A DNA stretch of 64,000 nt from Impatiens glandulifera (lineage: Eukaryota > Streptophyta > Magnoliopsida > Ericales > Balsaminaceae): contig NC_061869.1 of the NCBI RefSeq assembly GCF_907164915.1, forward strand, positions 41,599,771 to 41,663,770, read 5' to 3'. The position numbers were made by a program, and so were the translations under genes. The notes below the pieces were generated by a model that searched no databases, was not told where the DNA came from, and worked only from the letters and a program-made list of their open reading frames with translations. This document shows positions 1 to 11,682 of this stretch, piece by piece (the stretch's first letter is position 1; each line of letters begins with the position of its first letter).

Positions 1-895
1 CTAACTCCTTTAGACGTTGTCTAAAGGGATGCGTAGTTAGACGAGGTCATCTAACTTCTTTAGACGCTGTCTAAAGGGAAACATAGTTAGACGAGGACGT
101 CTAACTCCTTTAGACGATGTCTAAAGGGATGCGTAGTTAGACGAGGTCGTCTAACTCCTTTAGATGTTATCTAATGGGATGCGTAGTTAGACGAAGTCGT
201 CTAACTCCTTTAGACGTTGTCTAAAGGGAAACGTAGATAGACGAGGATGTCTAACTCCTTTAGACGCTGTCTAAAGGGAAACATAGTTAGACAAGGACGT
301 TTAACTCCTTTAGACGTTGTTTAAAGGGATGCGTAGTTAGACGAGATCGTCTAACTCTTTTAAACGTTGTCTAAAGGGATGTGTAGTTAAATAAGGTCCT
401 CTAATTCTTTTAAACGTTGTCTAAAGGGATGTGTAGTTAAATAAGGTCGTCTAACTCCTTTAGACATTTTCTAAATGGAAGCGTAGTTAGACGAGGACGT
501 CGAACTCCTTTAGACGCTATCTAAATTGAAAGGTAGTTAGACGAGGTCGTCTAACTCCTTTAGATATTATTAGAGGGAAACCTATTTAGACGAGGACGTC
601 TAACTCCTTTAGACGCTCTCTAAAGGGATGTATAGTTAGATGAGGTCGTCATACTCCTTTAGACACTGTCTTAAGGGAAACGTAGTTAGACGAGGACGTC
701 TAACTTCTTTAGACGCTGTCTAAAGGGACGCGTAGTTAGACGAGGTCCTCTAACTCATTTAAACACTGTCTAAAGGGATGTGTATTTAGACAAGGACGTC
801 TAACTCTTTTAGACACTATCTAAAGGGATTCGTAGTTAGAAGAGGTCGGCTAACTCCTTTAGATGTTGTCTAAAGGGAAACGTAGTTAGACGATT
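1..895. repeat. 50-bp hairpin minisatellite
   Basis: About 18 imperfect head-to-tail copies of a 50-bp unit fill the start of the window and run off its left edge. Each unit contains two back-to-back inverted repeats: TTTAGAC/GTCTAAA around a 3-nt loop, and GTTAGACG/CGTCTAAC around AGGT. Single-stranded DNA or RNA from the array would fold into a chain of alternating hairpins. A very similar block occurs once at about 33170-33240 inside the LTR of element V, so the array probably derives from the LTR of a related Copia. It replaces the expected downstream RT sequence of element 0. Confidence 0.9.
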
Positions 896-954
896 GCCAA
901 AGTCTGGAAATAGGAGTAAATGACTCCTGGAAGTCAATGACTTCCTAATGTCTG

Positions 955-1800
955 TATCATTGGGCCACTAGTCTAGCCTTGTTCTTCGTGACCAAACCAT
1001 CTTCACTTAATTTATTTCGAAAGACTCATCTGGTTCTAATGATAGGTTGATTAGCTGGTCATGGAACCACATGCCATACTTTGTTTCTTTCGAATTGGTT
1101 TAGTTCCTTTTACATTGCAAGTATCCAATCTGGATCCTACAATGCTTCATCAACTTTCTTAGGTTCAATCTGAGAGATGAAAGTCGAGTTTGCGAATTCG
1201 TCTAATGATTGAAGCCTAGTTCTAAGAGGAGAAGAGGGGTCACTTATAATTAGCTCAGGAGGATGATTATTGTTCCATTTGAAGTTTCGTCTCGAAACAT
1301 TTTCTGTCCGACCGATTATTTTATCAATATTTGATAACTAGTAGGTTGATCAGGATCGATCCTGATCGACTGGGTTGCTCAGAGTTACACAGGCTTTTAG
1401 TATCCTATTGAGTTGCAGTCTGATCTTGTTGAATTTGAACATTCTCAGCCGTCTGGTCAGAGACAATGCTTCGGATGATTATGACTTCATCTTCACTATC
1501 AGATTAGAGATTGACATCCTTCATTCTGTTAGACAAATCAATGGATGTTGAAGTGTTACTTTCGATAGATTAATCAAACAAAATATGGGATGATTCTTCA
1601 ACAATTAAAGTCTTATTATTGTACACTCTATATGCTTTACTAACTTCAGAATATCCTAACATAATACCAACATTAGATTTGGCATCAAAAGTAGTCAAAT
1701 AATTTTTTCCATTATTATTTATATAACACTTACAGTAAAAGATCCTAAAATACCGGGTATTAGGGACTTTCCATAGTAAATTTCATAAGGTGTTTTGTTA
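955..1800 (-). pseudogene. Copia element 0: integrase-RT linker and RT N-terminus, broken
   Basis: Read on the minus strand, this stretch matches the hinge between integrase and reverse transcriptase of Sirevirus-like Copia pol. It has the hypervariable acidic linker, then an ISQIEPKK-like and a DPDWI-like segment, then the VFRNKLSEDGLVTKNKARLV-like start of RT. It is interrupted by several stops and frameshifts. Homology stops near 955, before the RT catalytic core, and after a short unassigned spacer gives way to the hairpin satellite. The closest match in the window is element I at 14279-14989. It cannot make a functional polymerase. Confidence 0.75.
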
Positions 1801-1809
1801 AATCTTTTA

Positions 1810-2888
1810 TTAATGATTGACCTTTTTGAGTATGCCATGTTGTATGATAGCCTCTGCCCAAAGGTTTTGAGCCACTCCAGAATCAACTATCATAGATATG
1901 GCCGCTTCCTTAAGGGTTCTGTTTCTCCTTTCAGGTAAGTCGTTTTGCTGAAAGGTTTTTGCACTAGACAACTCATGTCTAATACCAGATTCCTCAAGAT
2001 AACATGAAAGAGTCCTATTAGTAAATTTAGTACCCCTATCACTTCTAATTCTATTGATACTTACCGATTTCTCATTTTGTACTCTTTTAAACATTTTAAT
2101 CAAGTTAAAAGTAGCTTGATCTTTAGAGGCTAAGAAAATAACCCAAGTAAACCTAGAGTAGTCATCAATAATTATTAAATTATATTTCATGCCTCATAAG
2201 CGGGTTACTTTAACTGGGCCGAAAAAGGCCATATGCAGAAGTTCTATACATATTTCAGATTGGATATTTCCTTTATTTTTAAAAGTTGACTTAATTTGTT
2301 TACCAATTTGGAAAGAAGAGAAAACTTTATTTGGAAAACTTCAAATTAGGCATACTACAACTAGCTCTTTAGTGCATACAGAGTTAATGGTCTTGAAGTT
2401 GAAGTGATTTAGTCTTTTATGTCAAAGCTAGTTTTGATCGTTCTTAACTATCATGCAAATATGATTAGGTGATTTATTTTTCCAGTTAACTTTATAAACA
2501 TTAACTATCCTATGCCCTGTGAACAAGGTACTTCCTTATTGATCCTTAACTAGGCATACTTGCTTATTAAATTCAATAGTATATCCTATATCACACATTT
2601 GGCTTATATTAAGAATGTTATAACACAATGTTTCAACAAGTAACAGGTTCTTTATGGTTAGATTACCATGGACAAGACAATCTTATTCTTTCCCACAGTC
2701 ATACCCTTGGAGTTCTCACTGAATGTGATTCTTGATCCAGATTCCTTTACAAAGTTGGTTAGAATCTTGTTATTTCTGGTCATATGCCTAGAGCATCCAC
2801 TATACAAGTACCATTCTGAATCCTCCAGGTAACAGATCTGTTTATCCTGCAAAAGAAAACTATTTACACCTTCTGGTACCCATATTTA
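1810..2888 (-). pseudogene. Copia element 0: protease, pre-integrase and integrase core, inactive
   Basis: Protease comes first on the minus strand (about 2850-2658). Its active-site triad, DSG in relatives, reads YSG here (WYLYSGCSRHM), so the catalytic aspartate is lost. A degenerate zinc-binding pre-integrase segment follows. The integrase core (2190-1810) still shows the DDYSRFTW segment, RSDRGTKFTN and the PERRNR block, which correspond to the D,D,E residues. Multiple stops separate the blocks. A TAA at 2886-2888 precedes the IWVP-like start of pol, at the same place as the TAA at 16212-16214 in element I. The family would normally process and integrate retrotransposon cDNA; this copy cannot. 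Confidence 0.85.
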
Positions 2889-4580
2889 ATTGGGTCCGCG
2901 GTTGATCAGTCATTTGGGGATCCATACTTGTGTAATCTTAATGAATCTCCCAATGTTAGTCTTAATAATTATACTTACATTAGGCTTAACATCTCTTTGT
3001 CTGCCTTCAGATAAGTCATAATATTTTGGAGATGAGTTATGATGATACCTTTTTGACCGCTTATCATGTTCATTTCCAACTGACCGACTGACTTTCCTTC
3101 TCTCAGGACTAAGCTACCAGGACTAAGCCTCTATGACTTATCGGTTGGTTCCATATTTTATTTCCCTTTTAGTTACTAACTCATCTGCGTCGTGATTTGC
3201 TTGAATGTTGGTTGAGGTACCCTTGATAAAATTTATGAGAGGAAATTTGTCTTTCTTGGGTTTCAACTCTTTGCATGACGTGTCTGAGTTGCTGTTTTCA
3301 TATCCTAGTCCAAACTTGCAGTTGGCAGACCTCTAATGACTTGTCATCTGGTTGACCGCATCCCCAAACTTAGTCCATGAAGCAATCACGTAGTTTGTTC
3401 TCTCGTTTTACTTTGTCAACAGTTGAACTGTCTCCTTGAACTTCTCGTTCTCAGAGGATGGTTCACATGTTTCCCGGATTGTGTTGTCTGGATTAGTTGA
3501 AGCGAGGACGGACATTTTTTTATACCCAATGACCATATCATTGAGTGCAGGAACTAGATCATCTCGAGTGAACTCTTCGCAGGCAAAGTAAAACACCTCT
3601 TCATCGTTGTCCATGCAGCATCTAACTTTTTCATCATTATCAGAGTCACTTTGAGCCCATTTGATTTTGCTTTCCTCTGCCACCATTGCTTTATGTTCTT
3701 TATTGTGCTCGGATAGTTGATGATCCTCCTTGGGTTTCTAATATGCTGGCTTCTTGTCGCCTCTCATAGGCTTCCGACATTCCGACCTGTAATGACCTAG
3801 CGTATCACAATTAAAAAAACCAATGTTAGCTTTGTAATCATAAGAGTAGTTGTTGTTGTTGTGATGAGATGAGTTGGATTTCTTCATGAATCTATCAATC
3901 TTCTTCACGAGTAAGGCTATTGCATCTTCGCTGAACTGCTCAGCTGACTTGATAGGCTCTAGAACTATTGACTCCACAGACGACACCAATGCACTAGTTA
4001 CGTTTGAGGATGATGGCTCATCTTCATTTCTTGAGGTCATCTCGAATTCATAGGCTTTCAGGTCGTCGAACAGATCATGCAGCGACATCTTGTGAAGATT
4101 TTTGGATTCCTTCATCACCGTTGTCTTGACCTGCCAGGCACTAGGATGAGCCCTCAACGCTTTGACTATGATCTCCTTGTTCCTATAGTCCTTTCCCAAG
4201 ATGGTAAGCTCATTTACGATGCTGGTGCAACATTCGTAAAATTCGTTCATCGTTTCTCTAGGGCGCATCTTGATGTTATTGAACTTTTGAGTGACCACCA
4301 TAATTTTGTTCTCTTTAGTTTGTTCATTGCCATCATTTAGTTGGATCATCTTTTACCATACTTCCTTGGCAGTAGTACAAGTTCTGATCTTTGTAAAACT
4401 ATTCTTTTCTAGAGTACCGTATATAGAGTTTCTAGCCAAATTGTCGAGGTTGTTCTTCCTTTTATCATCATTTTTCCAATCACATCTTTTCTTCTCAATC
4501 TTGAACGGGCCGTCAATAACAACATACCACATGTCATCATCTAACGAAATCAGATACACGTTCATACGTAGCTTCTAGTC
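2889..4580 (-). pseudogene. Copia element 0: gag, broken
   Basis: Sirevirus-like gag on the minus strand. The N-terminal third lies at 4565-4353, the capsid-like middle at 4349-3738 (203 codons) and the C-terminal acidic region at 3686-3408, separated by stops. The zinc knuckle near the end of the middle block reads FFNCDTLGHYRSEC: the first cysteine of the usual CX2CX4HX4C is replaced by F. The same replacement occurs in the gag at the right end of the window (about 63845-63890), so it may be inherited within this subfamily. Gag normally forms the virus-like particle and packages the RNA. Confidence 0.85.
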
Positions 4581-4663
4581 AATGAAATCTTCACTTTTGA
4601 ACATAGAAGGCTAGGTGAAAGAAGTCATGATAATATTCGAGTGCTTGAGAATAGAAACAAGTT

Positions 4664-4675
4664 GATCTGATACCA
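4664..4675 (-). promoter_or_regulatory. Primer-binding site of element 0
   Basis: Minus-strand TGGTATCAGATC lies 2 nt inside the LTR edge. It differs by one base from TGGTATCAGAGC, the plant initiator-tRNA-Met complement that primes Copia reverse transcription. Confidence 0.75.
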
Positions 4676-4677
4676 CT

Positions 4678-5071
4678 TGTTGGGATCGAGATCAACAATG
4701 GAGATGGGGGTCTCACAAAGTTGAACGCTTACACTCACTTTGTTTGATAATAACCCTATTAGAGATTAATATTAGTTTTTTATTCTTCGCAAGTCATCAC
4801 AAACTCTTGAACCGAGTTCAAGTGCGGAAGTATTTGTTTCGAATTGAAGCAACACAACGAGATTATAGTAAAGCGATAGGAAAGAATACACGACACAAAG
4901 ATGTTTATGGATGTTCAGAGATAAAGTTCCTACGTCACCCCTTCTTCTCAACCTTGAAAAGGATATTCACTAGAAGATTTGATTAACAACACTTATACAC
5001 AACCTAGTCGAACAACCTAGACTTAGTTATTGCCTATTTTCGAACTCCTAGCACACACGCTCTGTTGAACC
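4678..5071 (-). repeat. 5' LTR of element 0, cut by assembly gap
   Basis: Starts TGTTGGGATC directly beyond the primer-binding site and runs into the N gap, so its outer end is unseen. It contains the LTR-leader core shared by most Copia LTRs here (4909-4942; sense strand contains GGGGTGACGTAGG). Confidence 0.8.
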
Positions 5072-5571
5072 NNNNNNNNNNNNNNNNNNNNNNNNNNNNN
5101 NNNNNNNNNNNNNNNNNNNNNNNNNNNNNNNNNNNNNNNNNNNNNNNNNNNNNNNNNNNNNNNNNNNNNNNNNNNNNNNNNNNNNNNNNNNNNNNNNNNN
5201 NNNNNNNNNNNNNNNNNNNNNNNNNNNNNNNNNNNNNNNNNNNNNNNNNNNNNNNNNNNNNNNNNNNNNNNNNNNNNNNNNNNNNNNNNNNNNNNNNNNN
5301 NNNNNNNNNNNNNNNNNNNNNNNNNNNNNNNNNNNNNNNNNNNNNNNNNNNNNNNNNNNNNNNNNNNNNNNNNNNNNNNNNNNNNNNNNNNNNNNNNNNN
5401 NNNNNNNNNNNNNNNNNNNNNNNNNNNNNNNNNNNNNNNNNNNNNNNNNNNNNNNNNNNNNNNNNNNNNNNNNNNNNNNNNNNNNNNNNNNNNNNNNNNN
5501 NNNNNNNNNNNNNNNNNNNNNNNNNNNNNNNNNNNNNNNNNNNNNNNNNNNNNNNNNNNNNNNNNNNNNNN
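5072..5571. other. Assembly gap, 500 N
   Basis: Exactly 500 N, so the size is a placeholder. LTR sequence lies to its left and the left arm of the inverted duplication begins at its right edge. The true left end of that arm may lie in the missing sequence. Confidence 1.
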
Positions 5572-5656
5572 GAATCACCTTCAAGGTGTTCTTGATTTGG
5601 TAACCATAACTCTCAAGTTTTCTCTCTTTAATGTCTAGTGTTAATTTTTATGAAAT

Positions 5657-6974
5657 TGTTAGGATCTAGATCGCCGCTGGTGGACCGGGGGTTGGACCGG
5701 TTAGCGGTTCTCACTCGTAGGGTGGTGGTAAATCCGGTTAGAGATTAACATCGGGGTTTCAATACTACACAACCTGTCACAAACCCTTGAACTAGGTTCA
5801 AGCGCGGAAGAGGTTTGCTTTCAAGTTGAAGCGGCACGCTTGTATGATAGGCACGGTCGGTTTCGGATGATGGAGATTTGGAAATGGTGGGTCGGTTTCG
5901 GTAATCTGGAAATTCGGTATGGTTAGTGTAGAGTCGGTTTGGAGCGGTGTAGTTAAGTTAATAGGTTAGACAATGAAGCCGACAGAAAGTAAATAGCAAG
6001 ACAGATTTTATGGATGTTCGGAGATAAAACTCCTACGTCACCCCTTCCTCTCGAAACCGCGAGAAGGATATTCACTAAGGAATACAAGTACAGGCCGATC
6101 GAGACTTATTTCCTGCTCGATAACACTCTTACAATTTACACCGAAATTGTAAAACACACTTTAACTTTCAACACTTAGGCTTTCTAGAACAACACACTCT
6201 TATCACTTGTAGTAAATGCTCTTAATATCTCAATATCACATTGTTGTCTCTTAATGTCCCGCTTAAGTCACTGCATTTACTCTTCTTCAGCTACCTCCTT
6301 TTATAGGTGAAATATGCCAACGGTCATATTTCACTTCCTTGAATCTGATTGGCTGAGCAGCGGTGCAGTGATTCAGTGTTTCAGAGGTTCAGACCTGCGG
6401 TCGTTTCCTCAGACCTGATGATCAACCTCAGACCTGGTGTTCTGTCTCAGACCTGCCGGTCTGTAAGACAAACCTGCCGGGTTTGTCTTTTACTTGATGT
6501 AGTCACTGTCTGTTGGACAGTTGTCTGTACTTGGAAGATTTCCTTTCTGTCTTATCCCGAAGTGGAAGGATCCGGTAGTACTGTCTTCTGCAGCCTACAG
6601 TCTTTCTTCAGACTTGCATGAATATGGAAGTGTTCAGTCTGTTCCTTTGGTATTGTTCTCAACAGATACCCGAATTGTCTTCTTGTACTGGTCGGTCATT
6701 TGACTTGGCCGAATGTCTTTTGGTAGTGATGTAACCGGACTTCTTCCGGTTATTCTTGTCTTGTGGATGATCGGCTGTTTGATGATTCCGGTTTTGAGCT
6801 TTGGCCGATCCTTTCTTTGTGCGGTCACGTTCCGAATATTCTTGATCGGTTTAGTAGCTTGACCGATTGGTTTTCTTTAGTCGGTTCTCTTGTTCATCCG
6901 GTCCGGTTCCTTGTTCCTGCATGAGAAGTTTATTTAAGTTAGGTTTATTTGAACCGGTCTGAATTTATCTAACA
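5657..6974 (-). repeat. 3' LTR of element I
   Basis: 1318 bp, TGTTAGGATC...TATCTAACA, with TG/CA ends. On the sense (minus) strand there is a TATAAAA box at 6305-6299 and, about 250 bp downstream, the conserved leader core at 6046-6012. The matching LTR at 18087-19404 has the same length. Confidence 0.95.
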
Positions 6975-7166
6975 ATTTCTCCCTTTTTGATTATTTTATT
7001 TAAAATTATCAAAATCATGTAAGTTTGCAACCGTAGGCCGGTTGTTTTGTTTGTCCGGTTTTTGAAAAAGACTTAGAGAATTTTTCGAAAAATTTTGAGA
7101 GAAAATTTTGAGAAAAGTTTTGGAAGAGTCTTTATCTTTTATCTAACAATTTCTCCCTTTTTGATT
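6975..7166 (-). promoter_or_regulatory. Polypurine tract of element I, duplicated
   Basis: On the minus strand AAAAAGGGAGAAAT sits directly against the LTR start (6992-6975), as expected for the plus-strand primer of Copia reverse transcription. A second copy of the same tract, together with the first bases of the LTR, lies about 174 bp upstream in the element (7166-7149). About 45 bp around each tract are nearly identical, including the downstream run rich in A and T. Confidence 0.85.
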
Positions 7167-7308
7167 ATTTTATTTAAAATTATCAAAACTAAGTAGAAAT
7201 GCAAAATAAGGCCGGATTCAAAAATAACTTTATATATTTATATATAGATGACCGGAAAAGACAAAATATATAGAAATACTAAGGCCAATAAGAAAAGAAG
7301 GATAGTCC

Positions 7309-9928
7309 CTATTCAGAGTCCGTGAAATCATAGACGCTCTTCTTTTTCTTCGGTTGCTGTTGCCCGGTCAGTTCGGAAGATCGTCGCCTTTTAGACCGGG
7401 ACCGCAGTTGTTCTTCGACTTCATCTTCGATTTGATCATCCTGCTCCGAAGTACTTGGGATGACCGGTTCAGAGACCTCTCTGAGCAGTTCGGCAATCTG
7501 AACTTTCTTAAGGGCCTCCTTTTTAGGAGCTTCCCTCTTCCGCTTTTTCGGCGCTGAGGCGGAGGCGGCCGCCTTCTTCTTCTTCTCGTTTTCCTTTGCA
7601 TAGGCTTCCAGCCTCCGTTCCTCCCTTTCCAACCGTTCAGCATCCTCTGCTGCTAGAGCGGCCACTTTTTCGGCAAACCCTGGAAATATGGCCTCTCCTC
7701 TTTTAATTCGCGCGACTTCCACTTCCGCTTCGGTCAGTTGAGACGATCGCGGTGCCTCTTTATCTTTGCTAACTTCGGCGTCCAGCGCATCCTGGACCCT
7801 CTTAGCTACTTGAGCATCAGCCGCTACAGCCGCGTCGTCTGCGTTCACTTTAGCCCTTAAAATTTCGGCCATCTGTTCAGAAAGTGCCTTTACTTCGGCC
7901 ACGAGACTCTCGATTGTCTTCTCGAGTTCAGAGACCCGGTTAAGTGTCGTGTCGACCCGTTCGAAGTCTTTCTTTAAATCGGAGGTCACATCCTCCAGAG
8001 TTGCGGTTCGCTGAGCCCATTTATCGCGCTCACCGGCCTCTTCCCACAGACCGTTGCCGAGTTCTGAGAGTCGTTCTTGATTTTTTCCAGAAGCAGCCTT
8101 GTCACGTCGGTGAACTTCAGGGCCGAATCAACAATTCTGTTGGATCTATCCTTGAATGGTTGAAGCTCGAACACGTTGTGTTCTTGTATGCGGTCATCGA
8201 TCCGTTCCGATATGGATGCTTCAAGCTTTTGAAGTCGGTCCTCAACCCATTCTTTAGCAGCCCATTCTTTAGTAAGGTCTGAGGTGGTGACTTCCGGTGG
8301 TGGGGGAGGTGATTGCTCTGTGAGATTTGAATCGGCTCTTTCACTGGATTCTATCGGTGCAACATTCTCTTTTGGAAGTTCTAATGGTGCCGCATTCTCC
8401 AAGATCGGTGCCGTATTCTCCATTGGAGGTGTTGGACAGTTAACCGGAAACTTTTCGATTACGGGAGCAATATAGACCGGTACTTGCATTCGGCTGCATA
8501 TCGTTTCCAGCCGCTCGATTTCTTGAATTATTTCCCTTTTGCCTTTTTCAAGCCTTGTTAACACCCGCGGCGCGACGGTGTCCACCGATCCCGTTTTGTT
8601 AAGCTCTTCCTTAATTTTCCGGATGCGCTTTCTTAGTTTCCGATGTTGGATCCTCGGTAACAGGAGACAGGTTCGGCTTTGTACCTCTTGAATTGTGTTG
8701 GATTTTGTGAGGCTCATCATCAGGTCCTCTACTTCCTCCAATCTGTCGATGCATTGCTTTTCCGTGTGGCCCGGTAGGATTTCTCTATATGGTGTACCGA
8801 ACCGGTGCTCATGCCACTCCAAGTATATCTCTTCAACGTCTTCTGCTCGCTTGTTGACGCCCTGAAGGATTTTCTGGGCTAATCTATCGGCCTCTGCTTC
8901 TTCGGCCTCCTCCCTCTCCGTGTCGTATCCTTCATCATCGGCTTCTTTATCAACCTCTTCTCCACCACCCTCTTCTCTATCCTCGGTGGTCTCAGGGTTG
9001 GTGTTTGGTTCGGCATCGTTTGGACTCCGAGCCGAATGATCGACGTCATTGACCGTTCTATCATCGGTCCTCTCCGTGTCGGTTTGCGCAGAGGCCCACT
9101 CCTCATCTTCTATTTATTGTGGTGGGTCGGAGAAGGTTATCTTTTCTTTTCCTTTGCCTACGGTCTTTGGTTTGGCCGGGGCATCTTTCTTTGCGGCTTT
9201 CTTCTTTCGACCACCTGTGGAGCTGGGGGTCGGCTGTGTCCTTTCAAGGAATTGCCTTGATCTGATGAGGCAGCGTTTTGCTACCGCAACGCCGGGACCG
9301 ATGTTGAGATTTAAATGGAGGAATATCTTACCGAGAGGCACGGCGTATCCCCACGACCGGGTTGAATCCAGTTTCACCATATCCATGAGGTTGCTGAACA
9401 CCGATCTTGCCCAGTTGATCTCTTTACCCTCCATCAGACCGATTAGCATCTTGATTTTGTCCCTTGTGAGGTTGTTGAGGTTTCCTCCCCTTGCCAGGAT
9501 CGCCCTTGTAAAGATGTCACATATCGGGATATACTCCGGCCTTAGCATTTGTTTGCTCCCGGATGTTTTGATCGGCTCATTAGATGCCGATAGAATGTAG
9601 CAAGCCGATTCAAAGATGTCCTGGTCTATTTCTGTCGTTGCATCCTGGCCGGTTGTTGGAAGACGCAGGCTTTCGGCCACCAATTCTTCGGTGAGCTCTA
9701 TTCGGGAACCGCATACAGTCGCAGTGATCTTGTCGTAGGCGATTGTTGCGGTATTGAAAACTTTTCGACCGCATCTTTGTAAATGACGTGAGGACCGCCG
9801 AGGAAATATTCCAGACCGGTTTTGATTACCCGGTCAATAATTGCTTTCGCCTCGGTCGTACCATTCAGCCGGATTTCCTCGAAATCCACCTGAGAGTAGA
9901 GTCTGAACAACGCCGAATCACGACCCAT
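7309..9928 (-). pseudogene. Element I cargo gene 3: Transposase_32-like domain with acidic and coiled-coil, NLS-rich tail; broken
   Basis: A reading frame of about 870 codons. ATG at 9928 opens a Transposase_32-like domain (FRLYSQVDFEEI..., SLRLP, PEYIPICDIFTRAIL, EINWARSVFSNL). A basic linker, an acidic stretch (about 9100-8880), a predicted coiled-coil region and a C-terminus rich in lysine/arginine (PKKRKREAPKK, QQQPKKKKS) follow. Breaks: a -1 shift in a T run near 9757-9764, a TAA at 9114-9116 and a -1 shift in an A run at 8081-8086. Between the breaks the frame is open over long distances, so decay is recent or partly assembly error. The same architecture occurs in element II at 57359-60216. 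Function is unknown; the basic clusters suggest nuclear location (inference). Confidence 0.75.
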
Positions 9929-10035
9929 GTTAAAGAGTTTGAGAAAGTGAGAAAGTACCGCTTCAATGAGTTTTAGAGAGCTTAGAGAGAGAAAGTGGAT
10001 TCGCGTGAGAATGAAATAAAATGACCGAAGGCCCC

Positions 10036-10117
10036 TTTTATAGATGCGGTTTGGAAGCCCAACCGTCCCATCAATAATGGGCGGGAATTTTCCCTCCAAA
10101 ATGGAAAAGGCGCCAAA
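10036..10117 (-). promoter_or_regulatory. Promoter of cargo gene 3 (TATA box and E2F-type site)
   Basis: On the minus strand CTATAAAAGGGG (TATA at 10042-10036) lies 108 bp before the ATG and is followed by a CT-rich leader. TTTGGCGCC at 10117-10109, about 70 bp further upstream, matches the plant E2F consensus TTTSSCGC. A comparable pair precedes the matching gene of element II. Confidence 0.6.
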
Positions 10118-10462
10118 CTATGGGCGGTAAAACAAGAAGAGGTGGGCGGCAAATTTGAGTGGGAGATTTCCCTCCAAAATCCTTTACTTATGTCATTGAT
10201 GACGCACTCTTCTTCTAGAAACCGATTGATGATGCGGTTTCGAAGTCTAACCGGACATTTTGAGTGAACAGTTTTAAGCAGATTTCAAGTGGCCGGATGA
10301 GAACGCGGTTATAGTTTGAAGATGTTAACCGGTTACTTAGATAAATGTTCAAAGAATTGAGAAGACACGGTCATTTAAACTGAAATGATATTAAAATTCA
10401 AGAAATAACAGAGAAAGGAAACCGATTATAGGATTCGTTACAGAAACAATGTAAAGTATAGC

Positions 10463-11166
10463 CTATTCAAAAGACATTCTCCAGATTCGGTCTATTGCCG
10501 AATCCCTGTCGAGGATGTTTGAAGAGGAAGCCGGTGTGCCCGGTCCGAATTCTGGTCGGTTCCTAAGAATCAGCTTGCTGATATGCGGTGCATAACCGAG
10601 CCCCTTCTTGGTCAGCACCATATTCTTTAGGTTTTCCCATATGACCGTTGACCAGTTGATGGCCGATTTGCAAAGAATGTGGGTCATGATGTTGTAGGTA
10701 TTCCTAGAGTACCGTTGATTAGGTGATTGACACAGAATCGACCGGGTCACGATTTCGAGCAGTAGCTGACCGTGACTAGTAATTTGGGTTTTTGGCCCAA
10801 AGTTTTCCACCGGAAAAGGGTTGGCCGACAGGTATTGCGCGGTTTCAAATCCCGCAAGGTCCTGAATAGGAGGAAAGTCAGAGAAACCTTCAGTGGGTAG
10901 ACCGAATAGTGAGGCAAATTCAACCTCGTCGATCCAGAACGTATGGTCTCTGACAGTGGAGACAATGTACTTTCCCCTGATGCAGGTGCTTCGAAAGAAG
11001 GCCTTGACATCGTCTAGAAGAATAGGACCGGCCTTTTCAAAAACGGTTGAAGACCGGTTTAAACGAGAGAGTCATACATGAATTTCTGCTTAGTGGTACA
11101 GTCCCTTATGCTCGTGCAAGAGTTGAAATCGATGCATAGGAAGTTTCCCAGAGTTCTGCTCGGCAT
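10463..11166 (-). pseudogene. Element I cargo gene 2: Transposase_32-like, broken
   Basis: ATG at 11166 starts MPSRTLGNFLCIDF, the same N-terminal pattern as the paralogues. A TAA at about 11058 and a -1 shift near 11023 interrupt it. Downstream the domain continues intact: EVEFASLFGLPTEGFSDF, GQLLLEIVTRSIL, AINWSTVIWENL, LGYAPHISKLIL. It is closest to the 253-codon gene at 60736-61497 of element II, sharing LPTEGFSDFP and the NYSR/RYSR segment. It lies between two paralogues in the same direction. Function unknown. Confidence 0.75.
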
Positions 11167-11254
11167 GATTTCGGTATTGAGAGAGACGAAATTCAAGAGT
11201 ATCAGATGTGATCTTGTGTTTTCGGATGTGATGAAATGAGTAGAGGATGGCTCC

Positions 11255-11261
11255 TTATATA
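11255..11261 (-). promoter_or_regulatory. TATA box of cargo gene 2
   Basis: Minus-strand CTATATAAGGAG lies 89 bp upstream of the ATG at 11166. The leader between them is rich in C and T. Confidence 0.6.
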
Positions 11262-11682
11262 GGATCGGTTTTGGAGGGAAAATCTGAGCATTGATGGTCA
11301 ATTTTGTTTTATTAAGGAAAAGAATCTTTACCTTTTCAAGGCGCATGGGGAAGTGGCAAATTGCAAAGCCCTAGGTAAATGTTAGTTGGTAAGTAACCAG
11401 ATTAGTTGGATTTTAAATGTGCGGGTGGTTGGGGGTTATCTCATTGATTGGAATTATCTCATTAAATGCACTTGAACATGACCGAGATTAATTAGATGGA
11501 TGCCGAAAATAACAGAGACAATGCCGAAAATGGAATACAGGAACGATGAAGAAAACATGAAATCAAGAAAGACACAAGTAAAGCCGAAAGAAACATAGAA
11601 GAGGCCGAAACGATCAAACTTGAGTTGGTTAAAAATACACCCGGTGCATGAAGCAAAACGACCGGGTGCAGGAAGGAGTGAC

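Noticed and set aside
1..895. CRISPR-like array of short repeats
   Set aside because: The units are contiguous, have no unique spacers, and lie in plant nuclear DNA. It is a minisatellite.
9049..9600. A 183-codon plus-strand frame
   Set aside because: Antisense shadow of element I cargo gene 3.
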